DNA of 64,000 nucleotides from Synechococcus sp. WH 8016 (lineage in GTDB: Bacteria > Cyanobacteriota > Cyanobacteriia > PCC-6307 > Cyanobiaceae): the NCBI RefSeq assembly GCF_000230675.1, contig NZ_AGIK01000005.1, positions 1 through 64,000 of the forward strand, read 5' to 3'. Under the pieces are notes generated by a model. That model had not been told where the DNA came from, searched no databases, and was given only the letters and a program-made list of their open reading frames with translations. How positions within the stretch are numbered: position 1 is the stretch's first letter; every line of letters begins with the position of its first letter. Position numbers and translations under genes: made by a program. Shown in pieces: positions 18,259 to 28,859 of the stretch.

Positions 18259-19812
18259 TTAATTTCCGCAAATCCGCCGGGTGAGCTCAGCAAGGGTTTT
18301 CGCAATCTCACTGGCATCACTGGCATTTTCAGTGGTTCGTGACGCCTCGGCATGCAGCAAAGCAGCGGCGGCAAGAGCTTGTCCCTGCGGCTGCTCTCCA
18401 CAAGCCAGATAGCGCGCTCCCCAGCCAAGAGCAAATCCAGCCAACAGGTCTCCCAAGCCCGTACGAGCCACCTGCACCGATGTATCCACAAGTTGATGCA
18501 CCACACCCTTCGGATCGGCAATGACCGAGTGGGCACCCTTGAGCAACACAACGGCTCCGCTCTCTGCTGCAGCCCCTTGGGCGCTCTCAAGCGGTTCCCG
18601 CCCACTGAAATCAGGAAACAGCCTTTCAAATTCACTCTGATGCGGGGTGATCCAGGTTGGAAACGCACGCTGGCAAAGCCAGCGCCAGCCTTGCTTTGAA
18701 GCGGCCAAAGCGTTGAGCCCATCGGCATCCAGCACAAGCAGTCCTTCGAAGGACAGCAAGGGCTCTGCCCAGGCCTCCCACGGCGCGCTGAACCCTCCAA
18801 TCCCAGGCCCCAGCAACAGCGCATCCAAACGGGACAGGTCTGCCTGAGCCAGCCATGGTCCCCAAGCCAATCCTCCCGATGCGGTCGCTGGCAACCCAGC
18901 CGACAGCACCAACTCGGGAATCCATTGCCAGATGCGCTCGGCCACGGCCTCTGTCAACGCGGCTTTCAGGCTTCCCACACCACTTGCCATGGCCCCTTGT
19001 GCGGCCAGGAGTGCTGCACCGCGATAGCGCTCGCTGCCGGCGAGCAGCATGACGCGGCCACGCTGATATTTCATTGCCGTTGGCGGGTCTTGAGGAACCG
19101 GCAAGGTCGCTAAATCCTTTGCCATCACCCGCAAGACAACAGGTGCCGCCAGTGCATCGATCGACTGGTGAGGAACGCCAGGATCCAAGCGATGCAAACA
19201 ACCCACGTTGGCGAGGGCTGCGTCCTGTACCAACCCGCGTTTCACCAGACCCACGCACAACGTGTCGGAAGCCACCGCCCCACCTCCGGCCTGCATCCGT
19301 CCGTGATTGGAATGCATCCCTGCAGGCACATCCAGACTGATCAGCCGACCTGGCTGAACACGCTCGCGTTCGCCGAGCAACAGCGCCAAACCTTCAGGAA
19401 GAGGCCGATGTTGTCCCAACCCAAACAGAGCTTCCACCCAGAGAGCGGAATCCTCCGGATCCGGATCCGTCTCCAGAACCGTTGCCCCAAGCCACTCGAG
19501 ATGACGCCAATGCTCTTGGGTGAGCGCTTGCCGAATCGGCAGAGGGGCCCACAGCCTCACCTCCACTCCGGCATGCATCAGCCGTCTTGCTACCACCAAC
19601 CCATCACCACCGTTGTGGCCGGGTCCCACCAACACCAACACGCCCTGCTCCAGACGCTTCCGGCGCTGAAGACACCAATCAGCCATCGCCTGACCGACGG
19701 CCTCCATCAAGGCAGCAACGGGCAAACCACTCGTCAGCCATTCCTGCTCCAAGGCCAGCATTTGCTCTGCACTGACAAGCCAGTGCTCCGCATCAAAAGG
19801 AGGCCAGACCAA
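18259..19812 (-). CDS. nnr: Bifunctional NAD(P)H-hydrate epimerase/dehydratase
   Basis: This enzyme repairs hydrated NAD(P)H. Residues 1 to about 220 are the YjeF N-terminal epimerase domain ([16 protein letters not shown] near 63-78). Residues from about 240 on form the ribokinase-like ADP/ATP-dependent dehydratase domain, with the nucleotide/catalytic loop GLGDLLAG near the C terminus. Length 517 is normal for the fused protein. It is divergent from mnmA with a 50-bp gap. Confidence 0.93.
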   Translation of the reverse strand: MVWPPFDAEHWLVSAEQMLALEQEWLTSGLPVAALMEAVGQAMADWCLQRRKRLEQGVLVLVGPGHNGGDGLVVARRLMHAGVEVRLWAPLPIRQALTQEHWRHLEWLGATVLETDPDPEDSALWVEALFGLGQHRPLPEGLALLLGERERVQPGRLISLDVPAGMHSNHGRMQAGGGAVASDTLCVGLVKRGLVQDAALANVGCLHRLDPGVPHQSIDALAAPVVLRVMAKDLATLPVPQDPPTAMKYQRGRVMLLAGSERYRGAALLAAQGAMASGVGSLKAALTEAVAERIWQWIPELVLSAGLPATASGGLAWGPWLAQADLSRLDALLLGPGIGGFSAPWEAWAEPLLSFEGLLVLDADGLNALAASKQGWRWLCQRAFPTWITPHQSEFERLFPDFSGREPLESAQGAAAESGAVVLLKGAHSVIADPKGVVHQLVDTSVQVARTGLGDLLAGFALGWGARYLACGEQPQGQALAAAALLHAEASRTTENASDASEIAKTLAELTRRICGN

Positions 19813-19862
19813 GCCAAAAACACCCGGGCCCTCACTATGGAGTCAGACAGCGATGCCCGCCC

Positions 19863-21038
19863 ATGTCGGCCGAGGCCAAGATGACCACCCTCACAGCAAC
19901 CCCAGCCGGTGCCGAGGCCCTAGAGCGATTGCGCCAATGGCCCGGTGAGCATCGTGTGGCCGTCGGCCTTTCGGGTGGTGTAGACAGCTCCCTCACCGCA
20001 GCCCTGATGGTGGAGGCCGGCTGGGAGGTGGAGGGCCTCACGCTCTGGCTGATGAGTGGGAAAGGGGCGTGTTGCGCCGAAGGCTTGGTGGATGCTGCCG
20101 GAATCTGTGAACAGCTCGGCGTGCCCCACCACGTGGTGGATTCAAGAGACACCTTCGTTCGTGAAATCGTTCAAGGCTTGGTTGACGGCTACCGGGCAGG
20201 CATCACACCTCTGCCCTGCTCCAAGTGCAACCGGTCGGTTAAATTCGGGCCGATGCTCGCCTGGGCCGAACGGGAACGCCATCTCCCCAGGATCGCAACT
20301 GGCCATTACGCCCGCATCCGTCTGGACGGAGATGACGGTCGCTGGAAGCTGCTGCGAGGCCTGGACAGCCGCAAAGACCAGAGTTACTTCCTCTATGACC
20401 TCCCCCAGGACGTTTTGGCGCGCGTGGTCTTCCCACTCGGCGAACTCAACAAGGCCGACACCCGTCTTGAGGCTGCCCGCCACGGATTACGCACGGCAGA
20501 CAAGCCAGAAAGTCAGGACCTCTGCCTGGCCGATCACCACGGCTCCATGCGCGCTTTCCTCGATGCCTACCTTCCCCCACGGGACGGTGAAATCGTGCTG
20601 CAAGACGGAACGGTGGTTGGACAGCACGACGGCATCGAACACTTCACCATCGGCCAGCGCAAAGGATTAGGCATTGCCTGGAGTGAGCCGCTCCACGTGG
20701 TGAAACTCGATGCCGCCATGAACCAGGTTGTCGTCGCCACTAGGGCAGAAGCCGGTCGTACTGGCTGCGAGGTGGGCGCTGTGAATTGGGTCTCGATCCC
20801 CCCGCCCCCACTCGGTTCAGCCATGGAGGTGGAGGTGCAAGTGCGTTATCGCAGCGAACCCGTGGCGGCCTATCTCACCTGTATCGAAGCCAACGCCGCC
20901 GATCGGGCCGGAGAGCGCCCTCATCGCTGCAAGCTCAGCTTTCAAGAGCCACAGTTTTCGATCACTCCTGGTCAAGGGGCGGTGTTTTACGACGGCGAGG
21001 TCGTGCTGGGCGGAGGCCTGATCGACTCGCCGATCTGA
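19863..21038 (+). CDS. mnmA: tRNA-specific 2-thiouridylase MnmA
   Basis: MnmA makes 2-thiouridine at position 34 of Lys, Glu and Gln tRNAs. The 391-residue product has the PP-loop GLSGGVDSS (35-43), the first active-site cysteine in PCSKCNR (about 118-124), the second in ESQDLC (about 212-217) and the C-terminal beta-barrel. The final 77 bases overlap the 3' end of the convergent lnt gene. Confidence 0.96.
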   Translation: MSAEAKMTTLTATPAGAEALERLRQWPGEHRVAVGLSGGVDSSLTAALMVEAGWEVEGLTLWLMSGKGACCAEGLVDAAGICEQLGVPHHVVDSRDTFVREIVQGLVDGYRAGITPLPCSKCNRSVKFGPMLAWAERERHLPRIATGHYARIRLDGDDGRWKLLRGLDSRKDQSYFLYDLPQDVLARVVFPLGELNKADTRLEAARHGLRTADKPESQDLCLADHHGSMRAFLDAYLPPRDGEIVLQDGTVVGQHDGIEHFTIGQRKGLGIAWSEPLHVVKLDAAMNQVVVATRAEAGRTGCEVGAVNWVSIPPPPLGSAMEVEVQVRYRSEPVAAYLTCIEANAADRAGERPHRCKLSFQEPQFSITPGQGAVFYDGEVVLGGGLIDSPI

Positions 21039-22479
21039 CCAACAGCAGCGACGACACGCCGACCATCAACCACAGAGGCGCCTCTCCCCAGCGCACGTAT
21101 CCCGTCAAACCCTTGCGAGGTTGCAACGGCACCAGCAAAAGACCTGGATCAAACGCGGCCAGGCGTTCTGCGATCTGACCGTCAGCTCGAATCATGGCCG
21201 TTGGCCCTGTATTCGCCGTTGACAAGAGCGGTCTGGCCGATTCCAAACTGCGCAGCTGGGCCAAAGCCAAATACTGCTGCTGAAGGAGGCTTGGGTAGGG
21301 GTCCAGGTTGGCTGCTGCAAGGATCCACTCCGCCCCTTCAGCAACGGCGCGAGCCAAGGCCGCTCCGTTGCTGATCTCGTAGCAGATGGCCACAGCAGCG
21401 GGTGGACCGCCCCAGCGCCAAAGCCGGGAGGGCTCACCCGCCTCCAGGCCACCGATGGCAGAGAGGCCGCTGAGACCTGGCCAGGCCGGCACCCACTCCC
21501 CCAATGGCACCAAGCGATGCTTATCAAGCGAGGACACCGGAGTGGTGCCGCCAGCCTCCACCAAAACCATGGCGCTGTGCTGACGTCCCCGCGACCAGCG
21601 AAACCCTCCACTCATCAGTGGAATCGGGGCCGGTGCCATTAGAGAAACATGAAGTGGCAACGTGCCCTCAGGTGCCATCAGCCAGTCCGCACCAGCGGCA
21701 TCGGCCTCTTGAAGCGCCGCTTGAAGCCGTTTGGGCAAATCCCGTTGGCGTTGCGCAGAAAATTTTTCGCGGGTGGGAATCGCCGGTTGCCATAGGCCAA
21801 CACTGAACTCTGCTCGATCGGATTCGGCACCCAGCCTGACTGGGTTCTGCAGCAGCCAGGCCCCCAGCCCATGCAGAACCAACAGGCTCAGCACGCCGCC
21901 GGCCAACAGTCTCGGCCAACCCGACTCGCGCCGGGACAGCGTCAGCAAACGCCACAGCCACCAGCCGAGCAGCAGTTGCAGGGCCGCCAGTCCGCCCTCA
22001 CCGATCCAGCGACTCAGGGCAGCCAACGGGGCGTCGGCCGGGAGCACGCTGCCACCGACACCGATCCAAAACACAGGACTTTGCGATAGGGCTACTTCCA
22101 CCAATCCCCACACAGCCGCGGCCAAGACGGCATCGATGAAGCTGCCTCGCAAGGGCAGGCGACTAACAAGCCCACTCCAACAGGCCAGCAGCAGGGCTGC
22201 CAACAGGGCGCAGGCCAACCAGATCCCAACCGCCACCGGCAGGCTGAGCCAAGCGGGAACACCGATCCACATCAGGGGGTGTAACGCCAGCAACCAGCGG
22301 TGACTCACCAGGACAGCCACTCCACCCCAGATCGCTGAGGCGAGAGAGCTGCGGGACGCAGCCCAGAGCAGCGCCAGGGCCGGCACCATCCACCAAGGGC
22401 CCGACAGGGTGAGGGCAACCCCTGCAAGCAGTCCCCCCAACAGCCCCTGCAGAAGCACCAGGGATCGGTCATTGCCCAT
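20962..22479 (-). CDS. lnt: Apolipoprotein N-acyltransferase
   Basis: Lnt adds the third acyl chain to lipoproteins at the periplasmic face of the inner membrane. The N-terminal half has about seven hydrophobic helices. The nitrilase-like domain carries the Glu-Lys-Cys triad in [19 protein letters not shown] and [10 protein letters not shown] chose ATG 22479 ([12 protein letters not shown]) instead of the open frame to 22584, because the longer N terminus is antisense to the neighbouring gene's leader. The basic C-terminal tail is encoded in the overlap with mnmA. Confidence 0.9.
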   Translation of the reverse strand: MGNDRSLVLLQGLLGGLLAGVALTLSGPWWMVPALALLWAASRSSLASAIWGGVAVLVSHRWLLALHPLMWIGVPAWLSLPVAVGIWLACALLAALLLACWSGLVSRLPLRGSFIDAVLAAAVWGLVEVALSQSPVFWIGVGGSVLPADAPLAALSRWIGEGGLAALQLLLGWWLWRLLTLSRRESGWPRLLAGGVLSLLVLHGLGAWLLQNPVRLGAESDRAEFSVGLWQPAIPTREKFSAQRQRDLPKRLQAALQEADAAGADWLMAPEGTLPLHVSLMAPAPIPLMSGGFRWSRGRQHSAMVLVEAGGTTPVSSLDKHRLVPLGEWVPAWPGLSGLSAIGGLEAGEPSRLWRWGGPPAAVAICYEISNGAALARAVAEGAEWILAAANLDPYPSLLQQQYLALAQLRSLESARPLLSTANTGPTAMIRADGQIAERLAAFDPGLLLVPLQPRKGLTGYVRWGEAPLWLMVGVSSLLLVRSASRSGLRPARPRRRKTPPLDQE

Positions 22480-22531
22480 GGTCAGTGGCGGGAGATCAAG
22501 CCATCCTGAATCGGAATGCACCCGTACGGCT

Positions 22532-22861
22532 ATGGATACCGCTAATCCCCTGCAACAGCTACTTCTTCGCGGGCTCGGCACCACTACCCTGGTTGCCGAT
22601 CGGCTCCGTTACGTCACCCAGGAATGGGTCAGCAGCGGCCGCCTTGATTCAACCCATGCCTCGGCCTTAGTGGACGATGTGCTGAAGGCTTTGCGCGGCG
22701 AGACCCCAGAACTCGAACAGCAGATGGGCCGCAACCTTGAACGCAACCGCGACCACATCATTCAAGACCTCGGCTTAGCCAGTCAGCGAGAACTGGATGA
22801 GCTGCGGGGACGAATCGATCGCCTTGAGCAGCAGTTGCGCCAAAAAGAGCGCGAGGAATGA
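22532..22861 (+). CDS. Phasin-like conserved cyanobacterial protein
   Basis: From ATG 22532 ([11 protein letters not shown]) the product is 109 residues, fully helical, ending in a coiled coil ([18 protein letters not shown]). This layout resembles the polyhydroxyalkanoate granule/phasin-like family widespread in cyanobacteria, but no catalytic features exist and a granule role is not established. The FKBP gene follows within 40 bp and is probably co-transcribed. Confidence 0.7.
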   Translation: MDTANPLQQLLLRGLGTTTLVADRLRYVTQEWVSSGRLDSTHASALVDDVLKALRGETPELEQQMGRNLERNRDHIIQDLGLASQRELDELRGRIDRLEQQLRQKEREE

Positions 22862-22895
22862 ACTGCCAGACTTGGATTCAATCGAGCAAAAATCT

Positions 22896-23510
22896 GTGCG
22901 CGAGATCTTGATCAGCACCGCTGTGTTTGTGTCCTGTCTGATGGTGGCGTTCATCAGTCAACTGGTGTCGCCCTCCACGGTGATCGCGGCAACGCCATCC
23001 ACCATGGCCAGCAGCAATGCGACGAATGTCCAAGCGGCTGTCGTTCAGGCCGTGGCCAATCCGATGGAACTCGACCCCGACAACCCCAACCCCACCTTGT
23101 TTGCGATGGCTCCCGATACCAACATCGCTGATGCCTCAGCGCTCGGCGGACCGATGGAAGCCGAGAAGCCTCAAGTCACCGCCAGTGGCCTGAAAATCAC
23201 CGACCTCGTTGTAGGAACTGGTGATGTGGCGAGCTCGGGACAGAACGTGGTGGTGAACTACCGCGGCACCCTCGAAGACGGCACACAATTTGATGCCAGC
23301 TACGACCGCGGCACCCCGTTTGAGTTTCCGCTGGGGGCCGGCCGGGTGATTAAGGGTTGGGATGAGGGCGTCCAAGGCATGAAAGTGGGAGGAAAGCGCA
23401 AGCTGGTCATTCCCCCTGATCTCGGCTACGGCAAGCGTGGTGCAGGTCGCGTGATTCCTCCGAACGCAACTCTGATTTTTGAAGTCGAGCTACTGGACAT
23501 CAAAAGGTGA
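22896..23510 (+). CDS. FKBP-type peptidyl-prolyl cis-trans isomerase, exported
   Basis: The C-terminal 110 residues are a complete FKBP domain ([21 protein letters not shown], then [14 protein letters not shown] and [24 protein letters not shown] in pieces), catalysing prolyl isomerisation. The start GTG 22896 gives an N-terminal signal or anchor segment ([18 protein letters not shown]) followed by a Pro/Ala/Asn-rich linker, so it should act in the periplasm or thylakoid lumen. The frame is open from 22797, but that part overlaps the upstream gene. Confidence 0.88.
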   Translation: MREILISTAVFVSCLMVAFISQLVSPSTVIAATPSTMASSNATNVQAAVVQAVANPMELDPDNPNPTLFAMAPDTNIADASALGGPMEAEKPQVTASGLKITDLVVGTGDVASSGQNVVVNYRGTLEDGTQFDASYDRGTPFEFPLGAGRVIKGWDEGVQGMKVGGKRKLVIPPDLGYGKRGAGRVIPPNATLIFEVELLDIKR

Positions 23511-23569
23511 GCCATTGGACGGTGATCCATAGGTAGGCTTGTCGAACCGAAAATTCTGTTTCAAACCCG

Positions 23570-24043
23570 ATGCTTCGCTCGGCTCTATCAGCGATCGTTC
23601 GCTCCTTGCCCGCCTCCACCGTTGAAGCCCACTGCGACGGACCCTGCGGCGTCTATGACCCTGCTTCAGCTCGTGTTGCCGCTGAAGCGGTGCTCTCGAT
23701 GACCAAAAAGCTCAAAGCGTTGGAAGCCCCTGCTGCTGGAAATGCGGCAGCTCTTGCCACCTACAACAACACCTTCTCCCGCTTCGTTGCCATCAAGGAA
23801 GAAGAGGCACAGAAGACCAAGAAAGAACTCTTGATCCTTTGGACCGACTACTTCAAGCCTGAGCACCTGGCGACATTCCCCGACCTTCACGACACCTTCT
23901 GGAAAGCAGCAAAGCTCTGCAGCGCCTGCAAGGTGCACATCGATCAAGGCAAGACTGAGGAGTTGATGGCCGCTGTTGAGAAAATCCACGGCATGTTCTG
24001 GCAGTCCAAAGGCCGTACGGACGCTTGGGTCACCGCCTCCTGA
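23570..24043 (+). CDS. sodN: Nickel superoxide dismutase
   Basis: Ni-SOD dismutates superoxide with nickel bound by the N-terminal hook. After a 20-residue propeptide the hook HCDGPCGVYD begins at His21, with Cys22 and Cys26 as thiolate ligands. The remaining four-helix bundle includes LLILWTDYFKPEH and HDTFWKAAKLCS. Length 157 is standard. The propeptide needs cleavage by SodX, whose gene overlaps the 3' end. Many marine Synechococcus use Ni-SOD rather than Fe-SOD. Confidence 0.97.
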   Translation: MLRSALSAIVRSLPASTVEAHCDGPCGVYDPASARVAAEAVLSMTKKLKALEAPAAGNAAALATYNNTFSRFVAIKEEEAQKTKKELLILWTDYFKPEHLATFPDLHDTFWKAAKLCSACKVHIDQGKTEELMAAVEKIHGMFWQSKGRTDAWVTAS

Positions 24044-24441
24044 GACGGGCTCTGAGCTTTTCATCAGAGCTTCAACAACCCCTAGCAGCAGTTGGTCTTC
24101 TCGACCTACTGCTGCTTTTTTGTGGGCGTCGACGGGTGATGCAAGTGGAGGGATATTCGATGTGGCCAACGCTGAAGCCCAAGGACCGCGTCATCGTGCG
24201 GCCCCTCGCTCAGCACGCAGCCTTCCCCGCCATCGGTGCCATCGTCGTCTGCCTTCATCCGCAGCAGCCCTCACGCCAGGTGATCAAACGCTTGCACGCT
24301 GTGGAGGACACCCAGCTCAGCATCCTTGGTGACTGCCCAGATGCCAGCACAGACAGCCGGCAATGGGGAGGTGTTCCTAAGGAGTGCTTGGTCGGAGAAG
24401 TGGTGGCACTCGTGACCACAGCATCAGAACAAGACCGCTGA
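24025..24441 (+). CDS. sodX: SodX, Ni-SOD maturation protease (S26 signal-peptidase family)
   Basis: SodX removes the Ni-SOD propeptide to expose the nickel-binding His. It is a signal-peptidase-like protein with the serine motif GYSMWPTL (Ser45) and the general-base lysine in VIKRLHAVE (Lys88). A hydrophobic segment LAAVGLLDLLLLF precedes the catalytic part. The start overlaps the sodN stop by 19 bp, indicating coupling; a later start would remove the hydrophobic helix. The gene ends convergently inside the neighbouring permease gene. Confidence 0.88.
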   Translation: MGHRLLRRALSFSSELQQPLAAVGLLDLLLLFCGRRRVMQVEGYSMWPTLKPKDRVIVRPLAQHAAFPAIGAIVVCLHPQQPSRQVIKRLHAVEDTQLSILGDCPDASTDSRQWGGVPKECLVGEVVALVTTASEQDR

Positions 24442-25092
24442 TGTTTTTTGGAGCCAAATCGCTCCGGTCACGATCGACAGCCCGCCGGTGCAGCCCACCA
24501 AAAGCGGCAGAAAACGGGCGCTGCTCCGCATCGTGAGCATGGAGACTGAGCTCACCACAGCGAGCATGGCGCCCATCGATCCGCACAAATAGGCCAGCAA
24601 ATACAGAATCGCCCCATGAACCGGCAAGGCAAGCGCTGGGATCACGGCCAACAGATGCCCGGCACCCGCCAGTCCATGGAGCAATCCAAGGCCCGATGCC
24701 GCATGCGCATGGAGGCGATGGTTGTTCTGACCGCGGAGGTGCAGATGAAGATGGCGATGCAAGGCCGAACCATCATGGTGATGGTCATGGGTGTGCAACT
24801 CCAAGCCAAACGCGGTTCGAATGGCAAGAGCGCCAATCACAAGCAACGACACCCCCACTAAAAATTCAGCCCATGCCGACATGCTTTCGACGTGGATCAG
24901 ATCTTTAAAAAAAATCGCAACAACGCCGAGCAACACCACTCCAAGGGAATGGCCTCCGCCCCAAGCCATTCCTGACTTCACGGCCTGCAACGGACGCCTC
25001 AGCGAAAAGGGGGCCATCGCGACCAGATGATCAGCACCACCAACCACGTGCACAGCACCTGCCGCGAAGCCCGTCAGAACACTGATCAGCAA
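24424..25092 (-). CDS. Probable nickel permease (HupE/UreJ/NicO-like)
   Basis: A polytopic membrane protein of about six helices with an N-terminal HVVGGADHLVAMAP motif, GGGHSLG in the second helix, and a long His-rich loop (HTHDHHHDG, HRHLHLHLRG, HRLHAHAA) typical of nickel/cobalt transporters. Convergent 18-bp overlap with sodX places it beside the Ni-SOD genes, supporting nickel supply as its role. Cobalt cannot be excluded. Confidence 0.8.
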   Translation of the reverse strand: MLISVLTGFAAGAVHVVGGADHLVAMAPFSLRRPLQAVKSGMAWGGGHSLGVVLLGVVAIFFKDLIHVESMSAWAEFLVGVSLLVIGALAIRTAFGLELHTHDHHHDGSALHRHLHLHLRGQNNHRLHAHAASGLGLLHGLAGAGHLLAVIPALALPVHGAILYLLAYLCGSMGAMLAVVSSVSMLTMRSSARFLPLLVGCTGGLSIVTGAIWLQKTSAVLF

Positions 25093-25167
25093 GTCGCGAC
25101 CCCAAGATCTAGCAATTCTACCGGACGGAGATCGGGGGCAACCGATTCACGGATGGCTGGTGCTGAT

Positions 25168-26055
25168 TCAACCATGGATCAGCGCTTGGAGTGCTGCCTC
25201 CACATCCGCTTGGCGCATCAGGGCTTCACCCACCAAAACAGCCTGGGCTCCAGCGGTTTGAACCCGATCGAGATCAGCGCGATGGAACAGTCCAGATTCA
25301 CTCACTAACAGGATCTGCTGCTCCGCCAGTTGCGCAGAGAACTGGGCCGTGAGCGTTTCGGTGGTCGCCAAATCGGTTTCAAAACTGGCGAGATCCCGAT
25401 TGTTAATTCCAATCAAAGGGAATCCACCTAGGGCCAGCACCCGCTGCAACTCTTCCGCGTCATGCACCTCCACCAAAACCGTGAGACCAAGGGCTGCGGC
25501 CACCTTGGAGAAGTAGGCCAGATCTTGATCGGACAGGATCGCTGCAATCAGAAGGGCGGCATCGGCTCCCGCCGCCCGCGCCTGATACAGCTGATAAGGG
25601 CTAAGGATGAAGTCCTTACAAAGCAGGGGAAGGTCCACGGCATCGCGCACCTCAATCAACACATTGAAACCACCCTGAAAGAAGGCTTTATCAGTGAGCA
25701 CCGAAAGACAGCTCGCCCCACCGGCGGCATAAGCCTTGGCAATCGCCACTGGATCGAAATCCTCTCGAATCACCCCTTTGCTGGGACTGGCTTTTTTCAC
25801 CTCCGCAATCACGGCAGGCGTGACGGCTGCAGTCCTTAAAGCGGCCAGGAAATCACGGGCTGGCGGCAATTCAGCCACCTTGCGGCGCAACTGCTCCAAG
25901 GGCATGCGCTCACGGGCAATAGCGATCTCGCGATCTTTTTCCCAGACGATTTTTTCCAGGATGTTGCGGGGTTCGCCGTCCTGATCAGGAACGGCGTACT
26001 CCAGATGCGCCACTTGCACCTTGGGATTGGGCGGACGACGACGGATCTCCATCAC
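25168..26055 (-). CDS. trpC: Indole-3-glycerol-phosphate synthase
   Basis: TrpC closes the indole ring in tryptophan synthesis. The 295-residue TIM-barrel protein has [10 protein letters not shown] with the catalytic lysines, [30 protein letters not shown] and VSESG near the C terminus. An N-terminal extension of about 35 residues is common in cyanobacteria. The gene follows lpdA with no gap (26055/26056), so the two are one transcript. Confidence 0.96.
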   Translation of the reverse strand: MMEIRRRPPNPKVQVAHLEYAVPDQDGEPRNILEKIVWEKDREIAIARERMPLEQLRRKVAELPPARDFLAALRTAAVTPAVIAEVKKASPSKGVIREDFDPVAIAKAYAAGGASCLSVLTDKAFFQGGFNVLIEVRDAVDLPLLCKDFILSPYQLYQARAAGADAALLIAAILSDQDLAYFSKVAAALGLTVLVEVHDAEELQRVLALGGFPLIGINNRDLASFETDLATTETLTAQFSAQLAEQQILLVSESGLFHRADLDRVQTAGAQAVLVGEALMRQADVEAALQALIHG

Positions 26056-27498
26056 TCAGGCCCCCACCGCTGAAGCCGCCTGCTTGTAGGCCACTTCCAC
26101 CACTTCACTCAGCGTTGGATGCGTGTGCACCTCATTGGCGAGTTGGGTCACGCTTTGACGGCGGGACACCGCATTCGCAATCTCCTGGATCAAATCAGCG
26201 GCATGCAAACCGTAGATATGCGCCCCCAGGACCTCCCCGCTGGTTTTGTTGAACAGCAACTTCATCAGGCCATCACTTTCCAATTCGGCAAGCGCTTTGG
26301 AATTGGCTTTGAAATAGCTGCGAACCGTGCCCAGCTCAAAGCCTTCCTCTCCTGCAAGCTCCTTGGCATCGGCTTCCGATAAGCCCACAGAACTGATCTC
26401 AGGGTGCGTGAAGGTCGCGGCCGGGATGCTGCGGTAATCGATTTGTCTGGGATGCCCAAGAATGTTGTCGACAGCCACCGAGCCTTGTGCAGCGGCCGTG
26501 TGAGCGAGCATCAACTTGCCGGTGACATCACCAACGGCCCAGAGGTGGGCCTGCGGAGCACCATTCACCAACACGCGCATGCTGTCGTCCACGGGAATAA
26601 ACCCCCGATTGGTCTCCACTCCCACGGATTCGAGATTGAGATGCTTGCTGCTGGGCACACGCCCTGTCGCCACGAGCACCGCATCCACTTCCAAGGTCTC
26701 AACCGGCTCTCTGGTTTTCATATCAACCAGCTCAATTTGCACGGGGGATCCGGGTTGAATTGATTTCGCCAAAACCCCAGAGCGCGCATCAATATCGCGG
26801 CCATCGATCAATTTGCGGGCTGCAATCTTGGCGATATCAGGATCAAAGGTGGGCATCACCCGATCCAAGGCCTCGATCATCGTGACTTCACAGCCCAAAG
26901 CTGTGTAGACATCGGCAAATTCCAGTCCGATATAGCCACTACCAATAATGGCAATCCAACGCGGCAGCCATTCCAGATTGACCGCCTCGTCGCTGGTGAA
27001 CACGCTGCGCCCATCCGTTTCGATGCCCGGGGGGACAAACGGATCCGAGCCCGTAGCCAAGATCACATCCCGTGCCGTTAAGACCCGGTCCACCCCGCTG
27101 AGCTCACGCACCCCAACGCGTTGAGGTCCCTCAAGCCGACCTTGACCACGAAGGATGGTGACCCCTGCCCTCTCCAAGGTTTTGGTGAGATTGGCCCGAA
27201 TCGTGGCCACCAATTGGTTGGCGTGATCAGCAATCTTCTTGCGCTCAAAACGCACGGGAGCCGCATGGATGCCAAACCCTGCGAGATGCTCAGCATCCGC
27301 CAGCTCGCGCACGCGACCACTGGCTGCCAACAGGGCTTTTGAGGGAACACAGCCACGATTCACGCAGGTGCCTCCCATGTCGCGGGATTCAAGGACGGCC
27401 ACCTTGAGGCCATGATCGGCTGCATGTTTAGCTGCATCAAAGCCGCCATATCCGGCGCCAATGACAATCACATCGAAGTCGAAACTGGCGTCGCTCAC
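26056..27498 (-). CDS. lpdA: Dihydrolipoamide dehydrogenase (E3)
   Basis: This flavoprotein reoxidises lipoyl groups of pyruvate dehydrogenase (and glycine cleavage). Features in the 480-residue product are the FAD fold VIGAGYGG, the redox disulfide GGTCVNRGCVPSK, the NAD fold IGSGYIGLEFA, and the C-terminal dimer motif HTHPTLSE with the active-site His and Glu. The start overlaps the upstream methyltransferase by 4 bp and trpC follows without a gap. Confidence 0.96.
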   Translation of the reverse strand: MSDASFDFDVIVIGAGYGGFDAAKHAADHGLKVAVLESRDMGGTCVNRGCVPSKALLAASGRVRELADAEHLAGFGIHAAPVRFERKKIADHANQLVATIRANLTKTLERAGVTILRGQGRLEGPQRVGVRELSGVDRVLTARDVILATGSDPFVPPGIETDGRSVFTSDEAVNLEWLPRWIAIIGSGYIGLEFADVYTALGCEVTMIEALDRVMPTFDPDIAKIAARKLIDGRDIDARSGVLAKSIQPGSPVQIELVDMKTREPVETLEVDAVLVATGRVPSSKHLNLESVGVETNRGFIPVDDSMRVLVNGAPQAHLWAVGDVTGKLMLAHTAAAQGSVAVDNILGHPRQIDYRSIPAATFTHPEISSVGLSEADAKELAGEEGFELGTVRSYFKANSKALAELESDGLMKLLFNKTSGEVLGAHIYGLHAADLIQEIANAVSRRQSVTQLANEVHTHPTLSEVVEVAYKQAASAVGA

Positions 27499-28367
27499 CC
27501 GATCTTCTGCGTTGAAGGCGTCATTCTCGCCCGTCGCCTCTCCAAAAGCAGAGGGACCGCAGCAGCCGCCACATTGAGAGATTCCACAGCGGCGCTGTGG
27601 GGCAGGGTCACACCAGCGGAGCAGCAGTCCTGTAACAACGGGTCCAGACCGGCTCCTTCGTTGCCGAGCAGGAGCACCGTGGGCAGCGTCCAGTCCAGCT
27701 CCCAGTAGGGCTGAACGCGTCGGTCTGCCGCCGCATCTGGCACCAAAGTGGCCACGATTTGAAGTCCTGCATCGCGCGCTTGCCTCAGTCGTTCCGCGAG
27801 TTGAACGACGCCTTCCGTCGGATCAGGGCCAAAGCGCTCGACCGGCAAGCTCAAGATTGCACCAGCCGAGGATCGCACCACCTTTGGGGCCAAAGGATCA
27901 GCACCGGAGGCACACCAAACCTGCTGGATGTCGGCGGCCCGTGCAGTGCGCAGCAGGGTTCCGAGGTTGCCTGGATCCTGAATGCGATCCAGCGCCAGCA
28001 CAAACTCGGGAGCGGCTACTGCTGAAGGCAAGCAAGACAACGGCAGCAAACAGGCCACACCATCGGGCTGAACCGTTGTTAAGCCCGCTTGCAGGGCTTC
28101 AGCACTGATCCGCTGCACACGCACAGATCCAGGCAAAGAGCGAATCAAGCCGGCATGAGTGTTCAACCAAACGGGAGTGGCCACAACATCAAGGTCAACA
28201 GAATCCGGCCAAACATGGGTCCGAAGTTCTTGTATTTGATGCGTTCCCTCCAGCAAGACAACACCATGTTCCTCTCGCCCTGAACGGGAGGACAACGAAC
28301 GAAGTCGTCGCACCAAAGGATTGCGGCGACTTGTGATCAGCTCCTCTGACTGATCGTCAAAAGACAC
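27495..28367 (-). CDS. SpoU/TrmH-family RNA 2'-O-methyltransferase
   Basis: The 290-residue product has the SPOUT motifs of the SpoU family: QDPGNLGTLLRTA (motif 1), VLLLGNEGAGL (motif 2) and LPHSAAVESLNVAAA (motif 3), preceded by an N-terminal substrate-binding domain. It methylates 2'-OH of rRNA or tRNA, but the target nucleotide is unknown. It lies between an 82-residue protein and lpdA in an apparent four-gene operon. Confidence 0.9.
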   Translation of the reverse strand: MSFDDQSEELITSRRNPLVRRLRSLSSRSGREEHGVVLLEGTHQIQELRTHVWPDSVDLDVVATPVWLNTHAGLIRSLPGSVRVQRISAEALQAGLTTVQPDGVACLLPLSCLPSAVAAPEFVLALDRIQDPGNLGTLLRTARAADIQQVWCASGADPLAPKVVRSSAGAILSLPVERFGPDPTEGVVQLAERLRQARDAGLQIVATLVPDAAADRRVQPYWELDWTLPTVLLLGNEGAGLDPLLQDCCSAGVTLPHSAAVESLNVAAAAVPLLLERRRARMTPSTQKIG

Positions 28368-28371
28368 GGAA

Positions 28372-28620
28372 TCAGAAGCTGGTGTGCTTACGCACTTTCA
28401 TTCCATCGTGAAGATTCAGATCATTGCCGTTGAGGTCAATGCCTTGAACCGCAGCGATCTCCCCCTTAATCCCTTCAGCCGCCAAATTCTCAACCAACTT
28501 CTTAATAACTTGGTCTTCCACCGTGGATTGATCCACGGAATCTGGAGTCAAAAGTTCGATGAACTTGCCAACTTTGGAAGCCACTACCTCCGATGAGTTG
28601 GAGATCTTGAGCACAATCAT
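28372..28620 (-). CDS. Small conserved hypothetical protein
   Basis: The 82-residue product is acidic and probably a compact alpha/beta protein (MIVLKISNSSE at the start, DGMKVRKHTSF at the end). No named domain is recognised. It precedes the SpoU methyltransferase by 4 bp and so probably leads the methyltransferase-lpdA-trpC operon. Base use matches the core. Confidence 0.7.
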   Translation of the reverse strand: MIVLKISNSSEVVASKVGKFIELLTPDSVDQSTVEDQVIKKLVENLAAEGIKGEIAAVQGIDLNGNDLNLHDGMKVRKHTSF

Positions 28621-28655
28621 GAAGGAGTTGGGAGTCCTGACCCAATCACGTTAAT

Positions 28656-28736
28656 GCGGTTAGGGAGACTTGAACTCCCACGTCCGAAGACACATGTACC
28701 TGAAACATGCGCGTCTACCAATTCCGCCACAACCGC
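28656..28736 (-). tRNA. tRNA-Leu (anticodon CAG)
   Basis: On the minus strand an 81-nt cloverleaf starts GCGGTTG and ends CAACCGC-like with paired acceptor ends. It has the type II D-arm GCGGAATTGGTAGACGC, an anticodon arm CATGT-TTCAGGT-ACATG with CAG at positions 34-36, a long variable arm and the T-loop TTCAAGT. No CCA is encoded. Confidence 0.95.
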
Positions 28737-28859
28737 TGGCGTCACAAACGTGACCTGAAGACCATACGACATCAGCTTTGGAGTGACAGACACGATCTGG
28801 GCTCTACAGAACCAGTTTGAGGGCCGGCCGTCTAGACGGTCTCATCCTTGATGGTCAAG

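Noticed and set aside
21504-22303. Long plus-strand frames opposite lnt
   Set aside because: High GC leaves antisense frames open; the lnt frame has the full catalytic triad, and these have no motif.
24616-24861. Plus-strand methionine-rich frame opposite the nickel permease
   Set aside because: The repeated Met residues are the antisense of the His codons in the permease loop (CAT/ATG), so it is a shadow.
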